Assembly (NCBI GenBank): GCA_020205615.1
Contig: CM035168.1
Location: forward strand, 6,824,237 to 6,888,236
Reading direction: 5' to 3'
Length of the DNA stretch: 64,000 nt
From: Panax quinquefolius
Lineage: Eukaryota > Streptophyta > Magnoliopsida > Apiales > Araliaceae
Below the pieces are notes generated by a model. The model saw only the letters and a list, made by a program, of their open reading frames with translations. It did no database searches and was not told where the DNA came from. Positions within the stretch are counted from its first letter, which is position 1; each line of letters starts with the position of its first letter. Below are positions 11,310 to 22,499 of the stretch, in pieces. A program made the translations under genes and the position numbers.

Positions 11310-12169
11310 CTACAAGTAGTAGTACATAGAATGCATGTCAAATATATGAAATGAATGCATGCATTCTAAACATAAGACTAAGAAAACTGATTACATACTA
11401 TGTTCTATGAACAAACATGAGCAACTTGCAAATTGCACCTATTTTAAGCAATAATCTCAGCACAAGTTTATACATAAGGTGCAACAAATAGTACTACACC
11501 AACAAAATGAGAAACCATATATATATAGGTAATAAAACCTAAAACATGTAACACGTAAATCTACAATCACATTTGGGTTTAGCCCAAACAACTTATAGAA
11601 GAAAGCAAATTTAACTCATGTTTTATCCTTGTATATTACCAAAACAAACCTCGACCGACAACACATATATGTAATCATCGAAAACCTCAAAATAAGCAAG
11701 TTCTACAACACAAATATATACCACAAGTTAAAAAATAAATAAAAATTAATCTTTTAACAACAAGAAGGAAATTCACATCACTTTTCTAAAGTTATAATTT
11801 TAAGAAAGTAAGACATAACGGCTTTCACTCAAAAACTTCCACAGTAACTCGTAATTTCCAGAAATTCCCTTAAAGCTGATTAAAAGATTACACCCTTTAT
11901 AAAAATAAAGGGTAAAACTACCAGAAATTCATCCAACTGAACCCAAGTATAAAAATCTTGAGTTACACCCTTTATTTTAGAAAACCAGGAAACCAAGCCC
12001 AGTAGATTCCTTGCGGTTTTACTTTATCCCGGCCTTTACATTGTTGAATCTTTAAAAATCTAAACTATAGATGAAACAATGTTAAAATTATAGACCTATG
12101 TCAGTGATGCATCTGCAATGAGTGAACACGAGTGCTTTTGTATAAGAGAGCAAGGGGATGTAAAAATAC

Positions 12170-13247
12170 CTTTCGGCAGGAAGCATATGATTCATGCACC
12201 AAGGATGCCATACCAACACATTCAAAGCAATAGTCTGCACCCCCATCAGTCATCTCTATTATCACCTGCAAAATAGGGAAAGAAAAATGAATCAAATAGT
12301 TGAAACGATAATTGGTCATTTGTTGTAACAACAATATGACATAAATATTTTCCACCCCCGACAACTTTTGCAGTATACACAAACATATTCATTCCCTCTT
12401 CCTACCCCCGTCCTCCCAAAAAAATAAAAACTAACAAGGAAAAGAATTAGAAAGGTGAGATAAGCCATAAACACCGTGCACATCTTCTTTCCGAAATAAA
12501 ACTTTCAAGCTTCATTGCGACTCTTTTCTACTGCTTCCTCAAACATCTTGTCAAATGGTTACATAGCTTTCAAAAGAATGTAATTAATATGTTTGAAAAT
12601 ATAAAGGCATCAGTTTGAGGCACAAGCTCAAACTACGAAATACAAATTTAGTTCCTATGTGGTTTGTATTTTATCTCTAGAGTCAAGGTCTACATAATAC
12701 GGAATGACAAAACTCCACATATGTATGGTTAATGTACCTGGCTCACAGTTTTATCCCCACATGTACGAGAGTTGATAAAATCGGTGACACCAAATTTTTT
12801 CCGTGTCAAAAATAATAGGACAGCATCATACAAGTTAGTGAGGACATACAAAATTCCATTACTTATATTTTACCTCTGATGTCCTGATATCAATGGTGAA
12901 ATATCTGATAGGAGCATATGCTTATCATAGAAGACAACAGGTCCCTATTATTTCACTAGATGAAGACTAAAAACGAAATATCAAAAGAATGCATTACCTA
13001 TTTCGAATTTGTCTTCATTCACATCCACACCAATAATTCTTTTAGCTCCACGTAGCCTTGCTCCTGCTGAAACCTATGACATTACATCTCAAATCCTTAT
13101 ACTCTCTCCCAACAAAACCATGATATATCAATGCCTATTTTGTTTATTGAATTAAGAATTGGAAACAATGTAGAAGCATACTGCCATTCCAATTGCTCCA
13201 AGCCCAAAGATAGCAACAGTTGATCCAGCTTCCACATTGACTTTTCT
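12170..13247 (-). pseudogene. Alcohol dehydrogenase-like gene fragment, four exons, captured in CACTA
   Basis: Four minus-strand exons match the NAD-binding half of a zinc-type medium-chain alcohol dehydrogenase. Exon a (about 13247-13182) reads VNVEAGSTVAIFGLGAIGMA with the Rossmann GxGxxG-type turn. Exon b (13073-12998) reads VSAGARLRGAKRIIGVDVNE, including the Asp that holds the NAD ribose. Exon c (12802-12738) reads KKFGVTDFINSRTCGDKTVS, and exon d (12265-12170) reads VIIEMTDGGADYCFECVG and on to SCRK. GT donors and reading phases are intact throughout. The acceptor of exon c is AC instead of AG, which breaks splicing. The catalytic zinc-binding N-terminus and the C-terminal domain are absent. 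The wording resembles the plant alcohol dehydrogenase-like group more than class III formaldehyde dehydrogenase. Kept introns exclude a retrocopy. Confidence 0.85.
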
Positions 13248-13856
13248 CTAAATATGTTGAAAGCAAAAACAAGATGAATTAGTGCCATCTAATTAGGAAG
13301 GTTTCAAAAAATTAGTATCAATTGAACCCAACAGGTTCAGATTATAGTAAAAACTAAAACTAGACTAAGTCGACAGTTCACACAATTACTTTTGTAGACG
13401 CGTTTTCAGTTCATTAATTGAAAGAGCTAGAATTCTTCCAATGTGAATTAAATTGCAACAATTTTACACCACGGATTATCCAGAAAGTACCTTACTAAAA
13501 ATTAGAATATTTACTGTTTGCATAACCGAAGTAAAGTTTTCTAACCATAAAAGTCCATAGATTAAAGAAGAAAAAGAAGCATCTGATCTCCTGCTATCAC
13601 AAATCATGATACCAAATAAAATAAATTACAAAATCTGAACTATAGTTCTGATTATAGTTCAGATTGGACTTTGAAACTACAATTATTTTTTTTATAAAAG
13701 AACTCGAAAGTCAAAGAGAAGTCTACCTTTCGTTGTTCTGGACATATTTACTGAAATTTCATAAAATTCGGAATGAAGGATTGAAAATAGGAATTACAAG
13801 TTGCCTGCATCAGTGATATAAAAAATATGGCTATAGTTAGAAGAGAAGCTACTTAC

Positions 13857-14084
13857 CCATGACAAAGTTCGACAAGCTGTGGGAAAAATTCAGCGTCTCT
13901 CAAACCATTAATAGCAGAGGAGGTGGTAGATACAGCTTGGGATGTAACCAAAATTAAGGACTGCAACCTCTTTATTGATGCCTTTGTCTTGTCCAACTTT
14001 ACTTCATCATCTCCCCTGTACTCCTGACTCTGTAGTGTGGACAACTTCTTCTCATGCTCAATTTTCACTCCTTCCCTAGCCATC
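13857..14084 (-). pseudogene. DUF632 (NRG2-like) protein fragment, one exon, captured in CACTA
   Basis: One minus-strand exon encodes [20 protein letters not shown], then [28 protein letters not shown] and PQLVELCHG, and ends at a GTAAGT donor (13857). This is the central helical part of plant DUF632 proteins, the family of NITRATE REGULATORY GENE 2 and ROLLED/ERECT-leaf-type regulators. About 76 residues remain of a protein usually several hundred long. The upstream acceptor is probably the TAG just before 14084. The exon ends in phase 2. If the second AG upstream of the ADH exon is used (exon from 13245), the two captured genes would join in frame. I infer this from the sequence; no transcript is known. 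Confidence 0.72.
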
Positions 14085-14543
14085 ACCCATTTTCAAATAA
14101 AAACCAAAGTTAATACTCGTAATTCAACCTAATTCAAGCTACGTACATAAAAGTCGCATTCATTTAGACTGCATGGTTATGAAGAAGATATAATGTATAC
14201 ATTGTTAGAGAAACCTAACTAAGTAAGATCACTCCTTCTACTGACAGTATGTTTTAATACATGTCACAACTATAATATAAAACTTCAATATAATAAACAA
14301 TCAAATTTTGAGGAGAAAAAAAGAGTTGAACAACAAACATACACACGCATAGTTGAAAAAAATCAGAAGTTAAACTAAAGGAAATCCATATAAAATAAAC
14401 AACTCAATAGAGAAACGAATAAAAAATCTTACCACCTAATGTCCTAAACACTAAAAATCAAAAAACTGCATAATTTGAAAACCACGTACTAATTCAAGTC
14501 AAAATTTATCAATTAAAAAAATTAGCATCAATGTTGTTGTTAC

Positions 14544-15069
14544 CTTTGAGACGAGAAGCAACACTTCCATTAGACATATATGGATACACAAGGAGTTTTT
14601 CTGTGGCAGTCATACAAAAACCATAGAGCCTAAGGAGGTTGTGGTGCACTGCTAGGCTAATCATCTCAACTTCTATTTGGAATTGTCTCTCTCCCCCAAC
14701 TATACTACCATCGTTCAGCCTCTTTACAGCCACAGCAGTGCCATCTTGAAGAAACCCTTTGTAAACATTTCCGAAACCCCCTTTTCCCAATATTTTTTTA
14801 CTACTGAAATTATTGGTTGCAATCTGAAGTTCCCTGAATGGAAACCTCTTTAAATTTCCAAGGGAAACTTCCTCATGATGCCGATCTAAAATTCAAAGAC
14901 AAACACAAATAGAGTAATTAGTTGCGGAATATACATTTAACCAGTCAAACATCATCAAATTCCACAAACCTTTAACATCAAAAAATGTCTGCTGGTTATG
15001 CCTTCGCCTCCACCACAAAAGCAGCCCAAATCCAAAGATGAGCAAAGAGATGCACCTGAAATGGTACTG
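14544..15069 (-). pseudogene. NIK1-like receptor kinase fragment, two exons, captured in CACTA
   Basis: Two minus-strand exons encode the transmembrane and N-lobe region of a leucine-rich-repeat receptor kinase (LRR II group, NIK type). Exon 1 (about 15069-14970) reads CISLLIFGFGLLLWWRRR, a membrane segment and stop-transfer, then HNQQTFFDVK. Exon 2 (14885-14544) reads [11 protein letters not shown], then the glycine-rich ATP loop [17 protein letters not shown] with the ATP-anchoring lysine, [19 protein letters not shown] and [17 protein letters not shown], ending at a GT donor. The splice junction keeps the frame across both exons. The catalytic loop, DFG motif and all extracellular LRRs are absent, so it cannot be an active kinase. 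It is the most upstream of the three captured fragments on the minus strand. Confidence 0.85.
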
Positions 15070-16467
15070 AAATATGAAAAAAGGAGAATTAACTACTGTT
15101 TGGATAGGATAAATGATTGACATATTTAATCGATTGAAGTCCCCAATCTTAACACATATCATTACTCGAGTTTAAATCAAGACAAGTAGATTAATATTAA
15201 ACATTAATTGCAACTTTTAATATTTTAAATTTAAATACATTAAGATCAACAAAGTGGGGATAAAAAAAGAGTTAATAAAGAGATAAATAAAGAATGAAAT
15301 TAAAGTAATCAGTGATAACATATAAACCGATAGATATCTGTGTGAAGAATCTAAAAAGGTAAAGGAAAGAAGAAAGAAGCAAATACATCAAACTTTTCTA
15401 GGAAATCTAATTCAAACACAAACCCGAAAAAAACACAAGAATAAGATCTGTATAAAATTTTACACTTGAACAGCATAAAATCTGAGATGCTTTTTACTAA
15501 AAGGACATAAAATTTTATGAACCCGTAAAGTATAACTCATAGAGCACTCAAGAAATATACAGAACTAAATTCTAACTTAAGCAATGTTTTACCTGTCAGG
15601 GATGAGACTCAAGCCCAAACCGCCAGCTCCTAGACATTTCACCAATTCTTTCTCTCCTAGACTTTGTCTTGATTACCGTCGGGAGGGATGACCACGCTGC
15701 TAAGGAGGTGCGTGATTGTTTTCGTCTTCGGCCAGTCACCCGAGTTTTCCTTTAGCCCTAAACTAATATCCACAAGACGCACAGTTGATTGAGAAGCAAG
15801 ATCTGGAATTCATGGTTGCATTTGAGAAGAGATGAGCTTTGGGGTGGAAATTGAGAAGCAAAATCGGGAGTTATGGTTGCAATTGAGAAGATGGATTTTG
15901 GGGATTTTCAATCTGATAGAAAGAACGAACAGGGATGCAACGATTTTGGAGATTTTAATTTAGTCTTATTTCTTTTCTTCTTCTTTTTTGTTGATATAGT
16001 TGGAGGGAATTTTTGGTGGGAAACTAAAATACTGAGACGGATTATATCCTTCTCGAATCCGTCTCTAACAATAAGAAGTGAATTGGAGACTAATATTTAG
16101 AGGGAAAATAAAAGTCAGAGATTGACATTTTGGTCTCTAATCCGTTTCAAACATAAATATTTATTTTTTTTTTTAATTATTAATCTGAGACGAGCACAGT
16201 TGGTCTTAAATCTGTTTCAAAAACGAGTTTATAATTTTCTAAAAAATACTTACTTTTTGAGACGGTTAAATCCGTCTCTAATCCCATTTCTAAAATTTGA
16301 GACGATGCTTGTGGTTTCAGAATCCGTCTCGATTTTTTACTTCCAAATCATGTCGAGACATAGCAAAATTTCGGTTTCTAAGTCCGTCACAAATTACTAG
16401 AATTAGAGACGGAACTTAGTTCGTCTCTAAAAATTGATTTCAGTTACCCAGTATTCTAGTAGTGATC

Positions 16468-17974
16468 TTTTGGATGTTTTTAATTGTTTGTGTTTATTCA
16501 TGCATGTTTTACGTTGTTTTATAGGAATTGGGACAAAAGTTACTTGGATCGACGTTTGGGGTGGCTAGATTCGCGTTTTCGGCTTGCCATTTACATAGTA
16601 GCCACTTCAGAGCCAATTTCAATATTGGTCTGGACCTTATTTCGAAAAACTTAAAGAATGAAAGTTGTAGATCTATGTCTCCTCTTTTCGGAATATCTTG
16701 AATCATCAAAATCGAAGTTTGGACGAAGAAGTTATGGTCATTTTCCCAAAAGACGTCAGAGCAAAAAATTCTAGAAAAGACCCAGGTAATACAAGGCGTC
16801 AAAACAAGGCCATTTCTAGCGCCGCAAGGCGTTAGGAGGCGCGGTTGTTGTACTGAGGAAGGGCTGGTCGAGCTTGGACGCGTTTTGGGGCTAATTTTGA
16901 CACTTTTTTTACTCCAAATTGGATTGGGTTTGTTCCTAAGCTAAAAATTGGACTTATAATCTATAAATACATGGTGTAAGGCATAAAATAAAGGGGGGTT
17001 ACATAGATTAGATTATAGACACACTCCTTTAGATTAGATATTCATTCATAACTGGAGTCTAATCAGGAATTAAGAGAGATTTTATGGAGAAGAATTCCAA
17101 TTGAAGATTGAAGCTTGGGAGATTTTCTTTAAGAGTTTCTTCTTCTTCTTCTTCTTATTTTTAATTGTGTAATTCTTTCAAGATGATTTTCATGAGATTG
17201 TTGGTTTTATTTTTCGTTATGAACTAACTCTTTTATTAAGACTACAAATTAAACCTTTTATGTCTATGAATTAATTATTTAATTTAGTCCAATTATTTAT
17301 GCCAAGGCGAATTGTTTATCATGTCTTGTACGTATTGATTAATTATTTGGCCAGTAATTACCGTGTTACTCTAGAAGGATTCGGAAGATGAACTTGAGGG
17401 TTGTAACTGGACATGATAACATGTATGCTTGATTATTTGCATGAGACGAATAATTAGGGTCGTGAATTGAATAGGAATATCTGTTCACTGCATGTAACAA
17501 ATTGGGAATTAGAATTTAATGGGTTTAATTTAATTATTTTGCATAGGAATATCGCAAGATTGATTGAATTGAATAAAAGTTAACTGATAACTTGGGAAAG
17601 GGCTTTTAACACTTTGAATTTCTGTTAACAATTCATTAGGCATAATAATTGGATTAGTTGGATAATTGGTTTGTAGTACATAAATTGGGGATATTGTAGT
17701 CTTAATCTTTATTTATCTGAATTCATTTGTCGAGTCTTAATCTTTATTTATTTGAATTAATTTTAGAGTAATCTAGTTTTAATTGATTAATTTAGTTTTT
17801 TTAATTAGAAAAATCACACTTTGCAATTGTTTAAATAAAATTGATTTGGTTAAGAGTTAGTACTTGGTAATTTTTATTAAATAATTCCTTGTGGGAACGA
17901 TACTTTTCTTATCACTTTATTACTTGTTGACCGTGTATACTTGCACGTATTCATTGATTGCGAAATCGATCAAC
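16468..17974 (+). repeat. Probable + strand LTR or LTR fragment inside the Tat-like element
   Basis: The right end GAAATCGATCAACA followed by GTGCCAACT, the preceding CCTTGTGGGAACGATAC, and a TATA box TATAAATA at 16972-16979 are features commonly seen in plant Ty3/gypsy LTRs read in + orientation. I could not find a left boundary or a target duplication, and no protein is encoded. It may instead be non-coding sequence of the surrounding element. The CACTA element inserted at its left side (duplicated ATC at 16465-16467). Confidence 0.35.
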
Positions 17975-17991
17975 AGTGCCAACTGAGGTTC

Positions 17992-18308
17992 CTAACGATG
18001 AAGGTTCTGAAGATGCTCTCCAATTAAGTGTTCAACGTTCCATGGATGGGGTAAGATCTTCCCTTCGGAATTCTTGATCTTGTAAGAGAATGTGCTCGAC
18101 GGTAGCATTGAGGGGAGTGAAGGGTCGTCGATCTTTCTGTGGAACAGGACCGAGTCCGTCTTTGGTGGATACCCTCTCTGTCCCGCTTGATTTGCTGTCA
18201 GTCTCCTTCCTATCGTCCCTGTCGCTTCCTTTTCTCTTTTCTCTTGCTCTGGAGGATTCACCTCGTCTGGCCCTTGTGATGTCCTCAACATTCATGTATT
18301 TTTGGGCC
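17992..18308 (-). pseudogene. Tat-like gag C-part joined to the last codons of pol
   Basis: On the minus strand this begins in frame with KAQKYMNVEDITRARR, a typical stretch downstream of the gag domain. It continues through a Lys/Arg/Glu-rich linker to PLNATVEHILLQ. It then passes directly, in another frame, into NSEGKILPHPWNVEHL, the wording found at the very end of Ty3/gypsy pol. Protease, reverse transcriptase, RNase H and integrase are all missing between them, so an internal deletion fused the gag end to the pol end. The gag N-part lies 10 kb away at 28363-29350, separated by the chromovirus insertion. Confidence 0.7.
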
Positions 18309-18313
18309 TTTGC

Positions 18314-20950
18314 TATGACGCCCCCAAAATTAGGTATACATCACCCATCTTGGGTAGTCAGATACAAGGTACAGAATTTAAATACAACTTACTAATATAA
18401 CTGTCGTGTACAATACGACATAAACTGTGAGTTTGAATACAAATATTGTCTACTAGATATTATACAAACTCAAAAGGAGTCCTCATTACAATTATTATCA
18501 CACTATTTCACAGAATACTAAGGACTACTAATGCTATCCTCCGGACCATTACTCCGTTCCCCGACTGGGTCCCCACTATATTCTCATTTCACAGAAGAGA
18601 ACGGTGAAAAAAGAAAGGTGAGCTCAACTAGCTCGATAAAAAAATATTATGACTAAGATAATGCGAATAAATTATCATTAGCCTCTGAAAGATGTTAAAC
18701 CGATAAAATATAATGAACATCAAGTTTAACTACAATGAACCAATGATCCATTAAAAGAGTCAAGTAGAAAATAAAATCTACTATCTTTTATGATTTAAAA
18801 GGTTTTTCATCACTTTTTTTAGCCGAGACTCGACTTTAATAAATATTCCACATCATCGAATCACCCTCGCACTACTGGCGAGGATATTCTTTAGTATCAC
18901 GACCACAATTATTCATGCATCTACGGGCGAGAATAGTTGTGTATTCATTAATAGTCATGATCATGCCAACAATCATCCATCAATGCACTACTACCACTTG
19001 AGGATTTTTATCACATCATTTGTAACATTACTGGTCATGATTACACCGAATAGTCTCAGTGCATAATCATACCAAGTCCATCTATGCACTACTGAATACG
19101 ATGACTTTCAACATAATATAAACATGAGGATGATGACAATGATATAAGAATTGATAAAACAAGTTCAAGAATTATTTTATCCAGAATTATTAACGTCAAA
19201 TTGTCAACATGATCTTTGTTTTGTAGAGTAAAATTCAAGAATGATCGGAAGAATATTTCCATGAAAGATCTTTGGATGAAGCGCAAATATCGAGGATATT
19301 CTACTAATTTCATGGAGTATAGAAGTCAAAGTTTTAACCAACTGGGTATAATAAAGAATGGAATAACAAAAGAAATCACCATGCATGCGATAGATATATA
19401 CGCAGAGCGGAGTTATTCCAATGTAATAATAAATAACGGAACAGGTCCGCGTAAACGCATGCAGACGGGATGTTCAAAGAATAATAATAAAAAAGATGGA
19501 ACCAGTCCGGTGTAAAACACGCATGTGGGATGTTCGATAGAATAATAATAAAGAACCCGAATCCGGTGTAAAACACACGAGATGAGGATGTTCCAATGAA
19601 TAATAATAAAAAGATTTTAACCAGTCCTGGTGTAAAACACATGACAGGATGTTCCAATGAGATAAATAGAAGAATGTTACCAAGTATAGGGTAAATCATG
19701 CATATACTGAGTTATTCCAATAGAATAATAAGCGATGGAATAACAACAGTTCTCTTCATGAATAAGAAAGAATAACACTCTTTCTGAAGTACAACAAATA
19801 ATATTCCCTACCTTAGAAGAACCTGAATATTGGAAAAGTGAAGTAGCGAAATACTTTTCTTCTTTCTCTCTATAGTTTCTCTCTCTGAGTTTCAATGAAT
19901 TAAGTAAGAAATAATGAAGGAATGAGCTTTTCTATTTATAGAAAAAAAGCGAGGGTGGCTCTTGAGTGCTTAACGAAGGGTCAAAATGACTCTTGGTAAT
20001 ATTGAAGAGACAACTACTATTTCATGAAGGGTAATTAACCTTTGGAACAATCAAGAAAGCGATTAACCCTTGGTAATATTGAAGGGACAACAACTATTTG
20101 CGAAGGGGTAATTACTATTGATGAAGGTAATTACTATTGACGAAGGTAAATACTATTGACGAAGGTAAATACTATTGACGAAGGTAATTACTATTCACAA
20201 AGGTAATTACTATTCACAAAGGTAATTACTATTGACGAAGATAAATACTATTGACGAAGGTAATTACTATTGACGAAGAGACTCTTAGATGATGACATAT
20301 GGGCCCCCCATAAAATAATCAAACTTACCACAAACGTCTCATAACAGACTCTTTATATACATCAAGGATTGAATAAATATTACCATAAATCATTTTATTT
20401 TTAATCAACACATTTTTAATCTTTCAACAATTATTAATCATTTATAACTTGTCGTCTCAATTAATAATATAACATATTATATGAGATGATCTTGTGACAA
20501 TAATTGAATCAATAATATAAGAGATATGATCTGACAATTCTTGTGCGATAATTGAGTATAAATGGGTGACTTCTCACGTAAAGATCAATAATCAATACCG
20601 GTGTACTACTATGCAACCACGCCATATTCTTACTTTTACCAATAAAGGTAGTTCAACGGTTTTAACGGTAACACCTCCGTAGTTATTTTTATAGAAAGAT
20701 AATTTTGTCATTTTCTAACTACGACAATACTTAGTTGTGGGGTCCACCAATGATTGAGTAGTCGTCACGAATATTCCCAAACAAAAAGAATATTCCCAAA
20801 CCAAACGAATATTTTATAACGACTTGCTTACTTTTGCAAAATTTATAAAATATTACCCACAACTATAACATTATATCAAATTTATTCCATAATATTCAAA
20901 AATAATATTTATAGAAAATTCATCTTTATTTATAAAATCGGGGTCTTACA
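18314..20950 (-). repeat. 3' LTR of the chromovirus
   Basis: The map-left end is TATGACGCCCCC (original TG mutated to TA) and the right end GGGGTCTTACA. It contains a degenerate array of units ending TGTAAAACAC..GATGTTCCAATGAATAATAATAA (about 19400-19700) and a 19-bp minisatellite (20102-20280). It matches 25770-28362 along its length, with many small insertions and deletions between the two copies. Confidence 0.85.
20102..20280. repeat. 19-bp minisatellite in the 3' LTR (GAAGGTAATTACTATTGAC)
   Basis: About ten near copies of GAAGGTAATTACTATTGAC, with AATT/AAAT and GACG/CACA variants, lie in the LTR. The matching array in the other LTR is at about 27485-27670 and has lost or gained bases in several units. 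The units adjoin with no spacers, so this is a tandem repeat and not a CRISPR array. Confidence 0.8.
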
Positions 20951-20966
20951 ACCTCCCTTTCTTATG
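20951..20966 (-). promoter_or_regulatory. Polypurine tract of the chromovirus
   Basis: On the minus strand AAGAAAGGGAGGT directly precedes the 3' LTR start TGTAAGACCCC. This is the expected primer for plus-strand DNA synthesis and fixes the LTR boundary at 20950. Confidence 0.8.
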
Positions 20967-20989
20967 AAATTTAAGCCTCGAAATTAGAG

Positions 20990-22440
20990 TGCGATACTGG
21001 TATGTCGAAGAGGTAAGGATACCTTGATTTCATTTGATTCTAACTCCCAAGTCATTTCCTCAACATCGTGGTTCCTCCACAAAACTTTGACTTGAGGTAT
21101 AACCTTGGGCGTAGAATATGTTCCTTCTTATCCAAAATTTGAATAGGAACCTCTTCATACGTCAAATCTTCCGCTATTTAAATCGGTTCTAACTTCGATA
21201 ATATGGTTGGTCTTTCACATATTTACGTAACATGGATATGTGAAAAACGTTATGAACACGAGACATATTTGGCGGTAAAAAGCGAGTCTATAGGCCACGA
21301 TTCCTACTCGATCGAGGATTAAAATGGACCGATGAATCGAGGATTAAGTTTTCCTCTCTTTCCAAATCTTGTAACTCCTTTCCATGGAGCGACTCTTAAC
21401 AACACATGATCTCCTATATCGAATTCCACGTCCTTTCGATGAAGATCGGCATAACTCTTTTATCGATTTTGTGAGGTTTTTATCGTTGTCGGATCGTTTG
21501 AATCTTTTCCGTAGTCATACGTACCAACTCCGGTCCCAACAACGTTGCTTCACCCACCTCATCCCAATCTTACCGGAGAACGACACTTTTTTCCATCTGG
21601 CGCTTGAATGGAGCCATGCCAATACTTGTTTGATAAGCTGTTGTTGTAGGAAAACTCCACCAATGGTAAGAACTTGTCCCAACTCCTTGAAATCAAGGAC
21701 ACAGAGTCTTAATAGATCTTGAGAGTTTGAATAGTCCTCTCCATTTGTCATCGAATCGAGGATGATATCTTAGAAGCTAAATCGTAAGTCTGTGCCCATA
21801 GCTTTTTGCAAACTAACCCAAAATCGTGAAGTGAATCTTGGGTCTCGATCGAAAACTATGGATCTGGCGTACCATGCGATCTTACAATCTCGTTTATGTC
21901 TACATCTGACAAGGCGTTCAAGTGTATAAGTTTCTCGTGTCGGTAAGAAATGAAACAGACTTGGTCAATCTATCAACAATGACCCAAATCGCATCAATGC
22001 CTTGAGAAACCTTAGGAAGACCAATGAACGAAATCCATGGTAATGTGCTCCCACTTCCATTCTGGAATTTCAAGTGGTTGCTGATGGACCTTTTGGTACT
22101 TGATGCTCCGCTTTAACTTCGTTGACAAGTTAGACACCTTGAGATAAACAGTAGCTATCTCTCTCTTCGTATTGCTCCACCAAAATGTATGGCCGAATAT
22201 CATGATACATTTGGTACTACCGAGATGGATTGCAAATGGTGTGTTGTGCGCCTCCATCATGATATTATACTTTAAATCGTAGTCGTTAGGAACACAAAGT
22301 CTGGAGTTAACTCGAAGTATTCCTTCTTCATCGATTCTTGCTTCCTAAGCATAGCACCTTCTTTTTCTTCCTCATAATGCATCGGCTCCGGTGCAGTAGC
22401 TTGAAGCGACTTTAACTTTATCGATTAAAGTCGGTTCTAC
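20990..22440 (-). pseudogene. Chromovirus integrase and chromodomain, frameshifted
   Basis: At the C-terminal end (about 21085-20995) the minus strand reads VKVLWRNHDVEEMTWELES. This matches the chromodomain that marks chromoviruses and directs integration to heterochromatin. Upstream, about 22260-22000 holds HNTPFAIHLGSTK, KREIATVY and then QQPLEIPEWKWEHITMDFV, the junction between the zinc-binding and catalytic parts of integrase, including the MDF motif. About 21750-21400 reads further integrase C-terminal sequence in several frames. At least four frame changes separate the readable parts, so no functional integrase is encoded. Confidence 0.8.
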
Positions 22441-22499
22441 TCAGTATACTCGCTATCATCACATGCGTCCTTGAAGTCTTTAACTCTATCTCCATCCTT

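Larger units (their letters stand above)
10451..16464. mobile_element. Non-autonomous CACTA transposon carrying fragments of three host genes
   Basis: The left end is CACTACCAAAAATCTGGGCA. The right end read inward is CACTACTAGAATACTGGGTA, a matched pair of CACTA termini. The element is flanked by the 3-bp duplication ATC (10448-10450 and 16465-16467), the size expected for this superfamily. Both ends carry many subterminal copies of CCGTCTCAAA/GAGACGG in both orientations (about 10475-10930 and 16030-16440), the sort of motif that binds the TNPA-like protein. No TNP2 transposase is visible in the 6014 bp, so mobility would depend on a helper. The interior holds minus-strand exons of a NIK-type receptor kinase, a DUF632 protein and an alcohol dehydrogenase, then a short acidic exon. 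Introns are kept, so capture was at the DNA level. Stretches 10930-11240, 11310-12170 and 15070-16030 hold nothing I can identify. Confidence 0.88.

Noticed and set aside
14544..15069. A working receptor kinase gene
   Set aside because: Only the membrane segment and N-lobe are present; catalytic loop, DFG and extracellular LRRs are missing.
20102..20280. CRISPR-like regular repeat
   Set aside because: Units are contiguous with no spacers and lie in a plant LTR; it is a minisatellite.
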